DNA of 64,000 bases, taken from the NCBI GenBank assembly GCA_015680905.1, contig CM027382.1, positions 16,341,501-16,405,500 of the forward strand. The letters are read 5' to 3'. The translations under genes and the position numbers were made by a program. Shown piece after piece: positions 18,199 to 30,965 of the stretch (positions are counted from its first letter, which is position 1; every line of letters begins with the position of its first letter). The stretch comes from Coptis chinensis. Lineage: Eukaryota; Streptophyta; Magnoliopsida; Ranunculales; Ranunculaceae. The notes under the pieces are model-generated. The model was not told the origin of the DNA. It ran no database searches and saw nothing but the letters and a program-made list of their open reading frames with translations.

Positions 18199-18571
18199 GA
18201 GATGGATAGCCGCAACATTCCAAAGTTCCTTTCGTATCTGGCTTGTGCCCTCTTCCTGCCTCCATGATCAATTTTAAGTTGATGTTTAAGGGCTTTACTC
18301 CAAAATAGTTCGAATCCCATTGCCACAGTGCTGTGGCCTCCTCACACTCCCAAAGGATATGCTTCGCACTTTCTGATTCCTTCCTACATAGCCTACATCG
18401 CGAAGCAAGGTGAACTCTTTTCCTTTGCACTCTATCATCTGTTGGGACCACTCGGTGGATCAGTTTCCAAGCTAGTCCAGCTTGTCTAGGATGGATATGA
18501 CGAGTCCACACCCACTTATACCAGCTTATCTTATATTCTTTTTTCCTAATCACCTCGAACCCTTGTTTCAC
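18170..18571 (-). pseudogene. LINE ORF2: zinc-finger RVT domain
   Basis: The frame carries W-rich text, HPRQAGLAWKLIHRVVPTDD, followed by CRLCRKESESAKHILWEC, a C-x2-C...H-x4-C knuckle as in the zf-RVT domain between polymerase and RNase H in plant LINEs. It is out of frame with both neighbours. Confidence 0.75.
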
Positions 18572-18616
18572 TGAGAAAACCCCATCATGAGAGGGTTTCC
18601 AGATTCTAGTATCCTG

Positions 18617-19680
18617 CTATTCTCCTGTTGGTGGGTTTAGGTGATTGACATTGATGTCCGCTTTCAACAGCACTTCTTGAATAGGTGCTGCAATATTCCT
18701 TTTGTTATTGATGATAAGGTCTGAAACCTTGGCCAAGAATTCCCTCCAGTTTATACCCTGAACCACATCTGCCACTGCTGATCCTGCCCAAGGTTCCTGC
18801 CATACATTGATGCTTCTTCCTTGTCCCACAATCCACCCTAGGAAAGGCTTCATTTCTTTTAAGGCCCATTTCAATCCCTGCCATACTGATGAATGCTTGT
18901 GGTAGGTTAAGTAATTGCCATCTCTCATTGTGCATTTTTGCTTCATGAATCTGCTCCACTCAGTCTCCCCATTTGGAAAGTTCCAAGCTAACTTCATAAG
19001 AAGTGCAAGGTTCAGCTCCTTGAGCCTTTTAATACCGAGTCCTCCTTCATCGAGTGGCTTACAGACCTTTTCCCATTGTAGAGTGACTGCCTTTCTCACC
19101 GTTGGATCCCCATACCAGATGAAATTTCTGATGGCGAGTTCACATTCCCTTATGCATATTGTTGGCCATTTATACACCGACATGTTGTATAATGGAAGGC
19201 TGCTTAAGATGAACTGTGCCAGAACCACTCGACCTTGGAAAGACAGCATCCTACCAGCCCATCCACTAGCTCTCCTCCTGATTTTGTCCACCAAGACTTG
19301 TATTCTTGCTCTAGTTACTCTGCCTTGGAATATGGGTGCTCTAAGGTACCTCTCCGGCAGTTAGCCAAGCTGGAATTCAAACAGGGAGGCAACTCGATGC
19401 TTCTTGGTGTCAGGCATGGCTCCCAAGTGGAGTTTGCTCTTTGGGGATTAAAAAACTACCCTGCTGAAAATTGGTAAAGATAGAGCATCTCTTTAAGAAG
19501 TTTGAGTCCACGAATGTCTCCGTTCGCAAAGATGAATATATCATCAGCAAAGAGGATGTGTGTAGGGCTAGGATAATTCCCGGCTGCCGTCATATGCTTA
19601 ATTTTCCCCATATGGAAGAGCCAGTTTATACCTCTACTTAGAACATTTTCAGCTATGTTAAAAAGGATAGAAGAGAGTGG
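18617..19680 (-). pseudogene. LINE ORF2: C-terminal half of reverse transcriptase
   Basis: Directly left of the ATCAC duplication the reading resumes with PLSSILFNIAENVL. The catalytic LFADDIFIFANG follows (about 19500-19560), then the thumb region RASGWAGRMLSFQGRVVLAQ and SVYKWPTICIRE. A frameshift and a stop around 19360-19460 break the frame. It continues the protein begun at 33426-32607. Confidence 0.85.
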
Positions 19681-19685
19681 ATCAC

Positions 19686-21321
19686 TGATAAGAGCCCAAA
19701 ACTGTAGTTTTAACCCTGTAACAGTCATACTTTTAGACCAATTATGTGAGTAATAATTAAGAGTTAACACCGACATTTGTTTTATGCATTTCAGGCTTCA
19801 AAGTCCATTATGTGCAGAAATGCGCCACTTTAGCGAGATAAAGGAGCAAATGTCAGTTACTAAGGAGTTCCGTGACTAAAGGCTAAGATTCAAGAAGACA
19901 AAACCTTTCTAAAGCCCGGTCAAAAGCTGAAAAGTCGACGCGGGCAGAAACAGCACACAAGTCAGCAGAACTTCCGAAGGCCGTATCTTTGGACTCAGAC
20001 CTCGGAATGGGGCCTACCTTATGTCAAAACGACCGGCTCGGAAAGAGATTTCCAATGGTCTAAGTCTTAATCTAATCAGAGGAGCATAAGTGGACGAAAA
20101 GTCTGTTGAAGACAACTGCAGCTGAAGAGGCCTTTTTGGACTGAAAGAATTGGGTTTTGGGCCTGATTCTCTGGCCCAAAACATGGCTCCAAGCCCATGC
20201 ACGATTTTTGGATCTGAAAGTATAAAAACCAAAGCTTAACTCTTTGTTAATGGTAGCTAGTTAGACCTAAAACTATAGATAATTATAGATCTAGTTTTCA
20301 TGCAATAAAATTAAGTTTAGTTTAAATTCAATTCTTGTTTTAGATTAAACTCGTAGCATCATTATTCTTAATTAGTTTGATTAATAAAATAGCTAGTTTG
20401 TCAATTTCGATTCTTGTCATTTACAATTGTATAGATCTAATTTCCCTTATTACGTAGATAGCTAGACTTAGATTAGTTATATTATTAATTTAGTATTTGA
20501 ATCATTGTTTTATTATTCATTAGATTAATAAAATAGTGTTCTCCATAAGTTAGTTTCATTTCCATTAATTGTTTAGTTTCAATTCGTAGATTCAATTAAT
20601 TGTCATTATTAGTTTAATTCAATTATTGCATTAGTAGTTTTGAATTAAGTTTAAACAAGCAAAGTTTCAATCTTTATATCATGTCTTGTTTGAATTCCTT
20701 TGGGAATGATAGCGTGATGATTCTCGGCTAAACCCCCATTAGAGGGAGTTGAGAAGCCTTGATGAAAGCTTGATTCCGATTATCGTAGAGTCGTCGTAAT
20801 TTCCTTTCCACTCTAGAAATGATTAGTTCACCATGAGAATGGGTGTAATCGTTCACATGCTAGTTATGAATTGGTAGAAATATCATATGTAATTAGGGAT
20901 TAGGAGTAACCAGATTGTTCTGCGAAGCAGTTCAATTTGGATTACGACGATTCATCGTTAGTAGGATTAAGTCGAGTTAAGGTGGAATCAACCCCCCTCT
21001 AACTCCTTATCATAGAATCGACGTAGCATTCCCATAGTTGTTCTAATAGTCGACTAGTTGCATCTTGTGGGTAGTTGCATCGTAGTCTAGTTGCCTTTTC
21101 GTAAATCTCTCATTAGACTTTAGTTAAGAGTAATTATACGTAGAGAGCACAGCATGCGGAAGGACTAGGAGTGGAACGAATCATCTACTCCACTATATTT
21201 CATAGGATTGAGAGTAGAAATCTTTGATAAAATATAGGCACATAAAATAGTTTAGTTTACTTACGTTTTGAGTTTCATCGTTCATTTCGTAGGTAAACTT
21301 TTATCATTTTACCTTTTATCA
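19686..21321 (+). repeat. 5-prime LTR of the Athila-like element
   Basis: It starts TGATAAGAGCCCAAAACTG and ends CCTTTTATCA. It aligns along its whole length with 30966-32601. By eye the first ~350 bp hold about 20 differences and later parts fewer. It should carry promoter and transcription start signals of the element, but I cannot place them. Confidence 0.9.
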
Positions 21322-21323
21322 AA

Positions 21324-21336
21324 TGGTGCCGCTGCC
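21324..21336 (+). promoter_or_regulatory. Primer-binding site, tRNA-Asp-like (degenerate)
   Basis: TGGTGCCGCTGCC lies two bases inside the LTR. Athila and Tat elements commonly have TGGCGCCGTTGCC, complementary to tRNA-Asp; this copy differs at two positions. Confidence 0.6.
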
Positions 21337-22237
21337 ATCTTAGTTTCACTTTCGCATTGTTTTCGTAGTATAACAATTCTTCTTAAAGTCCCATTTCACC
21401 CACCCACCCTTGTTTGATTCATACTATGGTTGTCCGCTTCAAAGATTGAAAAAAAAAAAAAATTGAAAAAAAAAAAAAAAAAAAATTGCACGAGCCGAAT
21501 TTGCTTGCCCAAGTGGAGGAACCTGCTTCTAAGTTATCGAAGCCGAAGACCACCCAAGCTAAAAGCGCGCCACACACCCAAACACTGTAACTTGAACTTA
21601 CACTGAGCGCGACCCGCACCCAAAGTGAGCGCACCCGCACCCTGAGCTGACTTTTGCCGGATTTCCACAGGTTTGATTCGAACTTTGATTTTTCAAGTTT
21701 TTCAGTGTTCTAACTAGTTATATACACTGAACACACGTAAACAAGACGCTATTCATAAGCGAAGCAAGGACGCAATCAGGTATTCCATTCTTCCACACCT
21801 CGCATCTCCTGTTAGAGGTTTATACTAGTATATCAGGATTATTTGGAGTGTTGACGTAATTAGCTAAGTTTGGTCTTAGCCTTGTATGAGATTAAGGTCT
21901 GGTCGAACAAAAACACCGAGCATAATTACACAGCAACATCAACAAGCACGCCTATATAGTATACCACTCATTGCACCTCTAGCTACTATTCCACATACTC
22001 TACCGACCAATGCCCGACGAAGGAGAGACCTCTCTCGGACTTTTATAAAGCCTTGAAATTTATAGCCCCAAATCTTGCATCGTTCTAGCGGACCCGATTG
22101 GGGATTTCGAATCCCCAAATATTTTAATTTGTTACCCATTTTTCACGGTTTAGACCATGAAAAACCTTATCAACACATGTGGATTTGAACAAGTCCTAAC
22201 AACATTCCACCATCCTACTGGTTGGTGCGGAACAAAT

Positions 22238-23400
22238 TAAACTCGTGGTATTCCCTTTCACCTTAGCCGATAAAGGCGACGCCTTGGTTAACTCCCAAAC
22301 GCCTAATTCGTGGACTCGTGGGCTAAACTTGTTCAAATATTTTATGGAACATTTTTACCCACCCCTAAAGATGGATGAGATGCTTTCCAAGATTCATTTC
22401 TTTCGACAAAATCGTCATGAATCATTTTCGTAGGCTTGGAATCGCTTTCACCGATCTTCTTATAGAGTGTCCACATCATAACTTAGCGAAAGACACGTTA
22501 GTTCGTGCCTTTTTCAAGGACTTCTACACCACCATAAAGAAGTCCTATAATGAATGGGGGTAGTTTCTTAAGCAAAGGAGCCTCGAGGCTTATAAATTTT
22601 AGAGAATCAAACTAAGCGAAATAACAACTGGGGTAGTGATGATATCCATCGCTCGCTTAGTTCATCAAATACAGCTTAAAGGCGGTATGTTTGAAATTAA
22701 ACACGATCCCGAGCTTAAAACTCTAATCGAATCACTCACTAAAAAGGTAGAGGCCATTTCGCTTTCAACAAAAGCCTATCCCCGTCATGAATGTAAATTC
22801 AAATCCATGTAGTTTATGTTGGAGCCCCGAAAGCATCCCGACTTCCACGTCCCTATAGCCTATGAACAGGCTTGTTCCATTAATAGTGAACCTAACCCCT
22901 TGGAGACAAAATCCCAACTTCGGTTAGAGAAATAACCAACACGCCACACCTCCGTGGTACAATAATCAATATGTTAGGCCAACACACGGTTTTAACCAAG
23001 TTCCACCACGACAAGGACGGTCGTCGGTAATTTTAATAATTATAACAACCAAGTGCAACCTCGACAAGGTTAAGCACAAGGTCAAGGTAGTTATAATAAT
23101 TATAATGCTAATAGAGGTATCGTTCCTAAAATAATAATTATCAAAATCCACCCATAAATAATTCACGCGAAATAGTTCCAAATCCACACCACCCGCGACT
23201 ACTACACCCACACAACCGGATCGTCTTGACACCTTCATACAAGTGAGCCAAAACTTTTCCAAACCATGGCTCAATCTAACCAACAGCTTTCTCGAACTGT
23301 TAATAATTTAAGCCAACAGTTGGCCCAAGATAAAGCCCAACCCAAAGGTGTGTTTCCAGTGTCACGCAATACCTAATCCTAAAACAACAAACACAGCCTT
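22238..23400 (+). pseudogene. Athila-like gag remnant
   Basis: A broken frame contains FYPPLKMDEMLSKIHFF followed, in another frame, by AWNRFHRS-like text. This matches the retrotransposon gag pattern in which F(F/Y)PP..K....I..F.Q is followed by W.RF. Several stops and frame changes interrupt it. The 900 bp between the LTR and this point look like untranslated leader, including two poly(A) runs at about 21448-21485. Confidence 0.55.
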
Positions 23401-23849
23401 TGAGGTAACCGATAATACTAGTAATGAATATGAAAATGTAGGTGAGCTAAAGGCCATCACCACTCCGTTCTCGATTCTGGAGTGGTTGATAACAAAGTAA
23501 CTATGCCTATAGTTACCCCACCAAGAGTCTCCCTACACCTCGCTATTTTACTAGATACCTAAATAGAAACTGAAGAGCCTACCACCGTCGTAGAGGTACC
23601 GGTTACAACACAACCTAAGAAACGTAAAAGCCACGGTAATACATCCAGTGATACCATTGCTAAATATAGATAGAAACCACCGTTTCCACAAAAATTAGCC
23701 GTGTTAACTAGGGATACTAATTATGAGGAGATTAGGGATGTTTTCAAGAATCTAACTATAAACCTTCCCTTCCTCGGTTATTAAAAGCTACCACACCATG
23801 CTAAGTTTCTTAAGGAGTTGTGTACTACTAGGCGTAAGACCAATATACC

Positions 23850-25128
23850 AAAAGACGCCTTTTAACAAAACAATTCCCAACTCTATCCTCAACATAATGG
23901 AATTGTTAAGTACAAGGACCCCTCGGTCGATCCATCGCATAATGCACCTTAGGAGATTCTTATACGACGACCCAGCGTTATTAGACACGGGGCTAGTGTT
24001 AACTTACTCCCGTTTTATTTGTATAGACAAATAGGTCTAGACGAGATGCAACCCACTAAAATGACGTTGCAATTAGCTGATCGGTCTATTAAGTATCCTA
24101 AGGGTGTGGTCGAAAATGTGTTGGTAAAAGTTCAGGATTTTTACTATCCGGCTGATTTTGTCATCCTCGATACAGAAGTCGCTAAGGACTCTGTCCCGAT
24201 CATCTTAGGGCGTCCTTTCTTGGCAACTGCCAATGCGCTCATTAATTGCCGCGATGGTTCGATGTCCATGTCTTTTGGCCATCTTGCTGTTGAAGTAAAT
24301 GTTTTTAAAACAAAGACACATTTACCAGATTCGTCTATGGATGGAGAGGTTAGCATGATCGAGAGCTTTGCTCGAGATTATTTCAACAACACGTTCCCTG
24401 ATAATCATATGCCCAAATTTCTTTCCTTTGGAAGTTCAGACTCCAACATTTTCATCCCTACACTAGTCGATACACATATTACGGATGAGGATGAGATAGA
24501 TGACTTTCTCAAAGATATAGAGGACTATCATAGTAACGTGGATATGACCAATCTAGATGAGGAATTCGATGAGTTTCTTAGAGCAGGTGATGATTCACCC
24601 TATCAAGAACTACTTTGCACAACATCCACCTCGACTCCCCTCCTTCCACCCTTTCAAAGGAATCTCGAGTTTGCACTCAATCCTTTTGTTTCTTCTGTGA
24701 TTCATAATTTTTTAAATCCACCTAGTAAACAAATACTTCAGAAGAACCAAGCATTTGACACCTTCATTTTCAGACTTGAAACAGTCCCTACCTACACCAT
24801 GAATGAGTTTTGTGCTAAACCCACATCCTCATTGTTTACATTCTTTCCTTCTACAACTTATCCGTATCCACTATATCTTCCACAACCATTCACTTTTCCA
24901 CACTTATTCACTAGGACACCCTCTCGCTCAAAGATGAAAAAGAAGGTGCATGCTAGCTTACGTTATAGGTTTATCCAACTTCGCTGTCAGTTCACTAGGT
25001 TGCGTCATAGGAAATCTTGGTGCTTGATTGTGTTTGGATATGTTTTCTGTGATATTTATTTATGGAATGATCCACAACTATTTCGGTTGTTGATATATGA
25101 TAAACTGCATGTTCAGACATATGTTTAG
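23850..25128 (+). pseudogene. Athila-like aspartic protease region and adjoining ORF
   Basis: The active-site triad appears as ALLDTG (about 23970-23990), and a one-base shift then leads into the open frame from 24019. That frame has IGLDEMQPTKMTLQLADRS, YPADFVILDTE and IILGRPFLATA, the usual order for the Athila/Tat protease (flap, then ILGRPFL). After residue ~100 the frame continues for about 270 residues without recognisable polymerase motifs; it is acidic at first and then Pro/Ser/Thr/Phe-rich. The expected reverse transcriptase is absent. Confidence 0.7.
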
Positions 25129-26243
25129 ATAAAGTCTCGTATCTGACTATAAACGACTCAACTTTTGTGTTTGGTGCATTTCCTTTCATTTCCATATATT
25201 GGTGAGTGCACCATTAAGGTAACCGGGCCCTCCCTATGGAGTGTGTGGCTGTAAGTACCAGATCCTAAATCCACGTTTAACATAATTCACGTTTTCCACT
25301 CTTGCATGTTTTCTCGGATTTTTGAGTCATGTTTCTCTATGGGGTGAATTATGTCCTTATTGCTTATTGTTTTTCTATATATTAATCCGTATTTATAAAA
25401 ATAAAAATTAATAAAAATAAAATAAAATAATAATAATATGTATACATATTAAATAATAAATATATTAATCTAGGAAGTCTTAGGAATCTGACTTTAAAAG
25501 ACCCACTTAAAAAAAAAAAAAAAAAAAAAAAACTCTATTGTAAAAAAATTTGTTTGGGGGTGGGGTGTTCGTGTTTCCGTCCTAGAATGTTTTATATCCT
25601 ATTAGTGTTGTTTAGGCCGTTTAATTGTAATTCGATTCGGATTGACATATTCTATGAATTTATAGTTCATTCGTTCGCATAACGTATGTCATGCATGCAC
25701 TTCGAGGCGTTTTCCACTATCTTATATGTCATCTACGGTCGGAATAGAGTGTTTTATGGATCATTGGATTGGAAATTCTCTCCTGATCATTTCCATATCT
25801 CATTCGTAAAAATCGGACCGGTAACGAAGCGGCAATTTTAGTTTGAAGTTGTGCGAAAAATAAAAAAATTCGAAAATTTCGAATTGGGCTTGGGCCCAAC
25901 CACAAGACCGGCCAAGAAATAAGACTACCTTTGCACCTTTGCACCAACAGTCGGCGTTCACTTCCAAGCCGCTAATCCACCACCAAAGCTTCAAAACCTA
26001 AAAAAATAATAATAATAAGAAACCTAAACTAACCCACGCCAACCATCAAAAATCTACTTCAAATCTTCTCTAAATCCTTCCACCACCACCTCAACCAAGT
26101 TAAAAAACCAAAAACCACCGAAAATTTCAAATTGTGAACTGTTGCGCCACCACCGCGCCACCACCACTGGTTGTGTCATTTGGTCGACTCAAATTCCAAC
26201 ACCATATCCCATTTACACCCCCACAAAATTCCTAACACTCCAA
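25129..26243. other. Athila-like interior, non-coding
   Basis: It holds AT-rich sequence with a poly(A) run at about 25508-25531, followed by TTTGTTTGGGGGTGGGG (about 25549), a polypurine-tract-like motif. No domain is recognisable in any frame. Confidence 0.5.
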
Positions 26244-27402
26244 TGGCTCAACAACGTCGAATCTTGCCGGAGCAAGCATTTACTGGCGACCACTTCGCGC
26301 CGTTTTACGGTGACGAAATGATCGATGAAGAGATCGAATAGCTTGTGGTACTTTCGACCAAGCCTTTTACCACGAAGACTTAGTCCGACGGGTTTTACAA
26401 CACACGAAGGAGGTGGATGGGACTAGAATTTTTGTTATGGTGGCGAAGAGGAGGAAGGAAGTAACTACATGGTTGTTGGCGAGATTTCTAGGCATTCCGC
26501 CTAGAATCCATCCGATGTCACGCTACAGAGTCCCAATATAATGGGGTAGAGCTGTTGATGAACGCGGATAGCTATCGAAAAGAACTACAATGCGAGATCG
26601 CGATTGTGTTCGCCAGCATCCTCATAACCAACCAAATTGGCCGCAGCTCGATGGATTGGTCGAACGCCCCTGGGGAAGGAGGAGGTCACGACATTGGTCC
26701 GAATCGCCTCCACATTTTATGGATACTCCGTGAGCGAAGTACGAAGTTCTCAGATCTTGGAGTTTTTGCTTAGCATGATTAGGGGAGTAGGAAGTCTGTT
26801 GCACCTCTCCCGTGGTTGATAACCAAGATCATGCTAAAGTTGAGAGCAGACTCCAGCGTCCCGATAGGTCTTACATCACCCTACACCGAAATCCTCGCAT
26901 CTATAAGGATTGTGTCCAACGAGTTTGGAGGTTGCCTGAGGATAGGGTAGAGGACGAGGAGGATGGTGGAAATGAGAATGCCTCGGAGGATGAGGAGGAC
27001 TTGACTTGTTTTGATGCGGATGCCTTGGAGAGGTGTTGGTCAGATGCAGAACGCATGGCTGTGATTCATCGTGGCATGCGTTCACTCAACACTATTTGCG
27101 AAGACCTCCGGACTCGACAGGCAACTATCCACCATAACTTCGAGATCCGTACCCAGAGGGAGGACGAGCGGTGGGAACAGATGAGGACCGAGCTAGAAGC
27201 TCAGCGCCAGTTTTGGGCCGACATGCTTGCACGATTCCCACCTCACGAGGATTCTCCTTCTGAGGACACACCATCATCGAGGCACGAAGCGTCGTCGCCG
27301 CCGAAAAGACGAATGGTGCTGGCCCATCGAGCTTCGGGAGCCATCTCCGAAGCAGTGCCCTCCACTACCAATCATCAAGTGGTTAGGGATAGTATCGTTT
27401 GA
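26244..27402 (+). pseudogene. Retroelement ORF (Athila accessory type), frameshifted
   Basis: A frame opens with MAQQRRILPEQAFTGDHFA and soon hits a stop. Related text continues in another frame, and 26812-27402 is an open 196-residue segment. That segment has an acidic stretch (VEDEEDGGNENASEDEED) and a helical, charged region (ERWEQMRTELEAQRQFWADM) likely to be a coiled coil. The position after protease fits the extra ORF of Athila elements. Identity is inferred from place and composition. Confidence 0.4.
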
Positions 27403-28219
27403 TGTTTTTTTATTTATTTGTAGTTTCATTATTGTTATTTATTTTAATGTAAGTTTAATTCCGTAATTTGAATTTTTGTAGTGAAATGTACTTGAATGAA
27501 AATTTTAATATAATCTTGGTTATTTTCATTGTGCGTGGTTGTTTCATATTGATCCCACCTTCCCAAATTGTTTGGGGTGGTGTTATATCCAAAGATGATT
27601 TTTATATGACCCTCGCTTTAGAATTTATTATGAGTCAAAGTGAAAATATAGCCGATTAGGCATATCTATGAATAAGTATCATGGTAGAATGAAATCTCGA
27701 TAAAATAGGTAGATTCTATCCTAAATTCAACCTAAAAGATACTAGGTTTGTTTTAGAATCAAGAATATGAGTTGTTTCCGCTTTTGGGGTTTGAAATTTT
27801 AGTATTTCCTAAACCGCCGTAAAAACTTTTTGCAAACTTCCCCGATCCGTTTTAGCAACTTAAAACCTATATAAACTTCATTCATTCTACACTCACAACC
27901 CACACTACACCTAACTTCCATCACTCACCTTTCAATCCCACGCTTCCCACGTTTTAGCTCATTTTTCGCTTCTTGACTTCCTCGCGGCCTCTGCAGGAGG
28001 CGCCGCGCCCCCCCTACACTTTTGTCGAATTTTTGCACAGAGCGACTTTCAGCCAAAGGTGAGCGACTCACGCCAAACACCTGGAATTCCAAAATCTTCG
28101 AGCACACTCGCTTCAAGTAGAGCGCGACTCGGCATACGACTTCCGTGGACCAGAAAAATTCCAGTTTTCTGCGGGTTGCTCCTAGATCATTCGCAACTAT
28201 TTGAGAGTGTAATTTTAAG

Positions 28220-29151
28220 ATGACATCTCCTACATTGATTCCGGAACAGTCTTTCGAAGATTTGTTCCAAAACACTACTTATGGTGCTTGGTTTCGCGAG
28301 GCGATCACATACGTTGGCTGGGAACCGCTTATGGTAAGACCTGATGCACTTTATTCTCCAACACTAGAATCTTATTTTTATGATAACTATATTTTCTTTG
28401 AGAGACCAGATGGAGAACAAGTGTTCTCCATCAACATTGATAATGAACCAATGGAAATTACCAGGTTCTTGCTAGCATTTGTTCTTGGACTTGCTATGCC
28501 CGCTGAAATACAAGACCCATGGTGTTATTGGGTAGATAATATGTATGTCTACACTTATGAGTTTTTGCATGAGTCCTATGGGGCAGGCATTTTCCGTATC
28601 GAGGACCAAGGGGAATATAACGTCGCCTTTGGTAGCCTGTCCATGAACATAGGAACTGTTATCTTTTGGATCATGCTAAACATTTTAGGGGAATGACGTT
28701 TTTCTTCTGTGAATGATGCCACTTGCAGCGTCTTCCTTGCTTTAGCCACGGGACGTATGTGTCATGACCTTCCCCGAACCTTGATGTCTAGTTTAGCTCG
28801 ATCCCATAGCATGAGGCATAAGTACTTTCTTATGCCTGTTCTAATTTCCCGTATTATGCTATGTTTCTTTCCTGTTTTTTGTACACGTTTCACGGATTGG
28901 ATTACGGCCGACCATTAATCGCATCGACCCACCAATAGTATTATTTGATCTTTCCGTGCAATGACTTGGCAAGGGTGGAGGATACAACCTCATCAGGTTG
29001 CACCCTACACCCCGTCAGACTAAGTGGCTCTTAATAGGTTAGCAATAATAGATGATAAATGGCGGGAAGCCTGACAAATTATCATGGCATGGCAGGACGC
29101 GAAGGAACCTCACTTCTTTATAGAAGAAGAGGATGAGGAAGATGATGAGTA
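28220..29151 (+). pseudogene. Retroelement ORF resembling plant transposon protein domain
   Basis: An open frame of 158 residues begins MTSPTLIPEQSFEDLFQN and carries VGWEPLMVRPDALYSP and MEITRFLLAFVLGLAMP. This is the layout of the putative plant transposon protein domain found in Athila-type elements: G-W, a mid LxxFY-like strand, then a ..I..LLGLP-like strand. After a stop at about 28694 decayed text continues to an acidic EEEDEEDDE tail near 29145. No enzyme motif is present. Confidence 0.45.
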
Positions 29152-30949
29152 AAGCGGGAGATAAGGTAAGTTTTAATTCTAGTTAGTGTCTGCTTATGTC
29201 CCAAGCAATTTCATTCTTGTTAACCCCATAATGGGTAGAACTCGTATAGAGTTGCGTCAGTTTTTATTTCCTATATTAGTACGTTCTAACTTTGTTTTGC
29301 AGATGTTCCTGAATTTCACGCGTTTCAATGGTATATTTCCTACCCTCTTTATTTAAAATACTTTGAGGACAAAACATGCTTCTTGTTTGGGGGGGGGGCA
29401 TAGAAATACGTGTAATTAAGGCATCTGTTAGGATATAAATATGTATAATATGCAATTGTTTTCTAGTCAAAATTTCAAAAATTCAAAAATATAAATAAAT
29501 AAGTTCATGCTATACACTTAGGAATATTGGTATTGTTTTCCTTCTCTATGCTCTTAATAATCTAGAAGTCTCACGTAGATTTTGCATTAGAATAATTTTT
29601 AGAAACTTAGGTTAATATGTAGGTAATAATATTTGTATCTATCTATAAATATATTACATGAGTATCGATGATTGTTAGCAGTAAGTTTCTGAAATCTAGG
29701 CTAGAGTACTTATTCTACAAATCCTGTGAGAATATAGCCTAAATCCTTATATGAGTGAAACATTTGAGAAATGACACAAGGGAGAAGTAAAATCCGGATA
29801 GAGATATCACACGTCCACTTGCTTGATCACTAAACCATATCCTAAGCGAGAATTTAGGCCCTCTTTGGATCGATATAGCCAAAATTCAAACCTATGAATT
29901 ATTTTCCGCTAGTCGCCCCTCTGAGCCTTTCTTTAGCCTTCCATAAACCACAAATCCTTTACCCTGTTACAAAACAAAACAAAATAAAAAAAAAAATTCA
30001 ACCTACCTAATTTAGATAAGTTTGAGAATAGAATGAGGAAGAAAGAAGAAGAGAAAAACCTGTGTAAACAAAAGTTAGTTAATTGCTTCAGAAAATAAAG
30101 AAAAAAAGTTTCCATCCAAAGAAAAGAAAAATAAAAATCGAAATAAAATAAAAACTCCAAAAAAATAGAATAAAAGGAGTCAAAAGCCAAAGAAAAAAAA
30201 AATGGCTAAGGATGGAAACAAAGTGTAGAAGCAAAAGTAAATAACAAGGTTTTCTCTAGTTACATAGTATGAAGACTCTATTATCTCAGACTTGTCCCTT
30301 TGGAATATCCATTTCCTTCCTTCTTAAACCATCTCCTAATCCCCGCAACACCTAATAAAAGACCTCTAGCTCAATTAGGAATATATTAGTGTGATAGTAA
30401 GTGGCAGATGTGTTTGATCGACTCAGGCTTCCTTGTTGTCATTGAGATTGTAAGGTAAAGTGTGGCCACTGCATACTGGAGTAGCGAAACTTGAGTGGAA
30501 AAATCAGAGTGTTGTATCTTGACTATTATTGTGAGAACCTACTTAAGGACGCTATTCCGAGTTTCAGAAACGAACCTGCTAGGCATTTCATAGTATTACT
30601 CATTGTATATATATTTATTGTAGATGGTTGATTATTATGCATATATTAGCTTAGGTTTCGACTTGATTACTCTATATGCATTGCTAGTGAGAGGTATAGT
30701 TAATTTAGAGCATGAATAAGGAAACAATAGTTTTATTTCTTAGTCGTTGTAGTATAGATGAAGTTTGTGAGTACCTTCACTGGAAAACTCTCACGAGGCT
30801 ATAACTCGTTCACTAAGGAATTCCTAGTGGTTTAAGGCCTTGTTGCATATGGTCAATGCAATCGTACTCAGCGAAACGAGAGTAGATAAAACTCCATTTT
30901 TGGTCACTTATTCTAATTTCTCATCTTTGCTTAAGGACAAGCAAAATGC
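29152..30949. other. Athila-like interior, 3-prime non-coding
   Basis: No coding signal is seen. A second GTTTGGGGGGGGGG tract lies at about 29385-29398, and a purine-rich stretch covers about 29980-30240. This is the usual long untranslated region before the 3-prime LTR. Confidence 0.5.
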
Positions 30950-30965
30950 TGTTTGGGGGGTGGTT
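30950..30965 (+). promoter_or_regulatory. Polypurine tract of the Athila-like element
   Basis: GTTTGGGGGGTGGTT immediately precedes the 3-prime LTR, where plus-strand DNA synthesis would be primed. It follows AGGACAAGCAAAATGC, a phrase common before Ty3/gypsy polypurine tracts. Confidence 0.75.
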
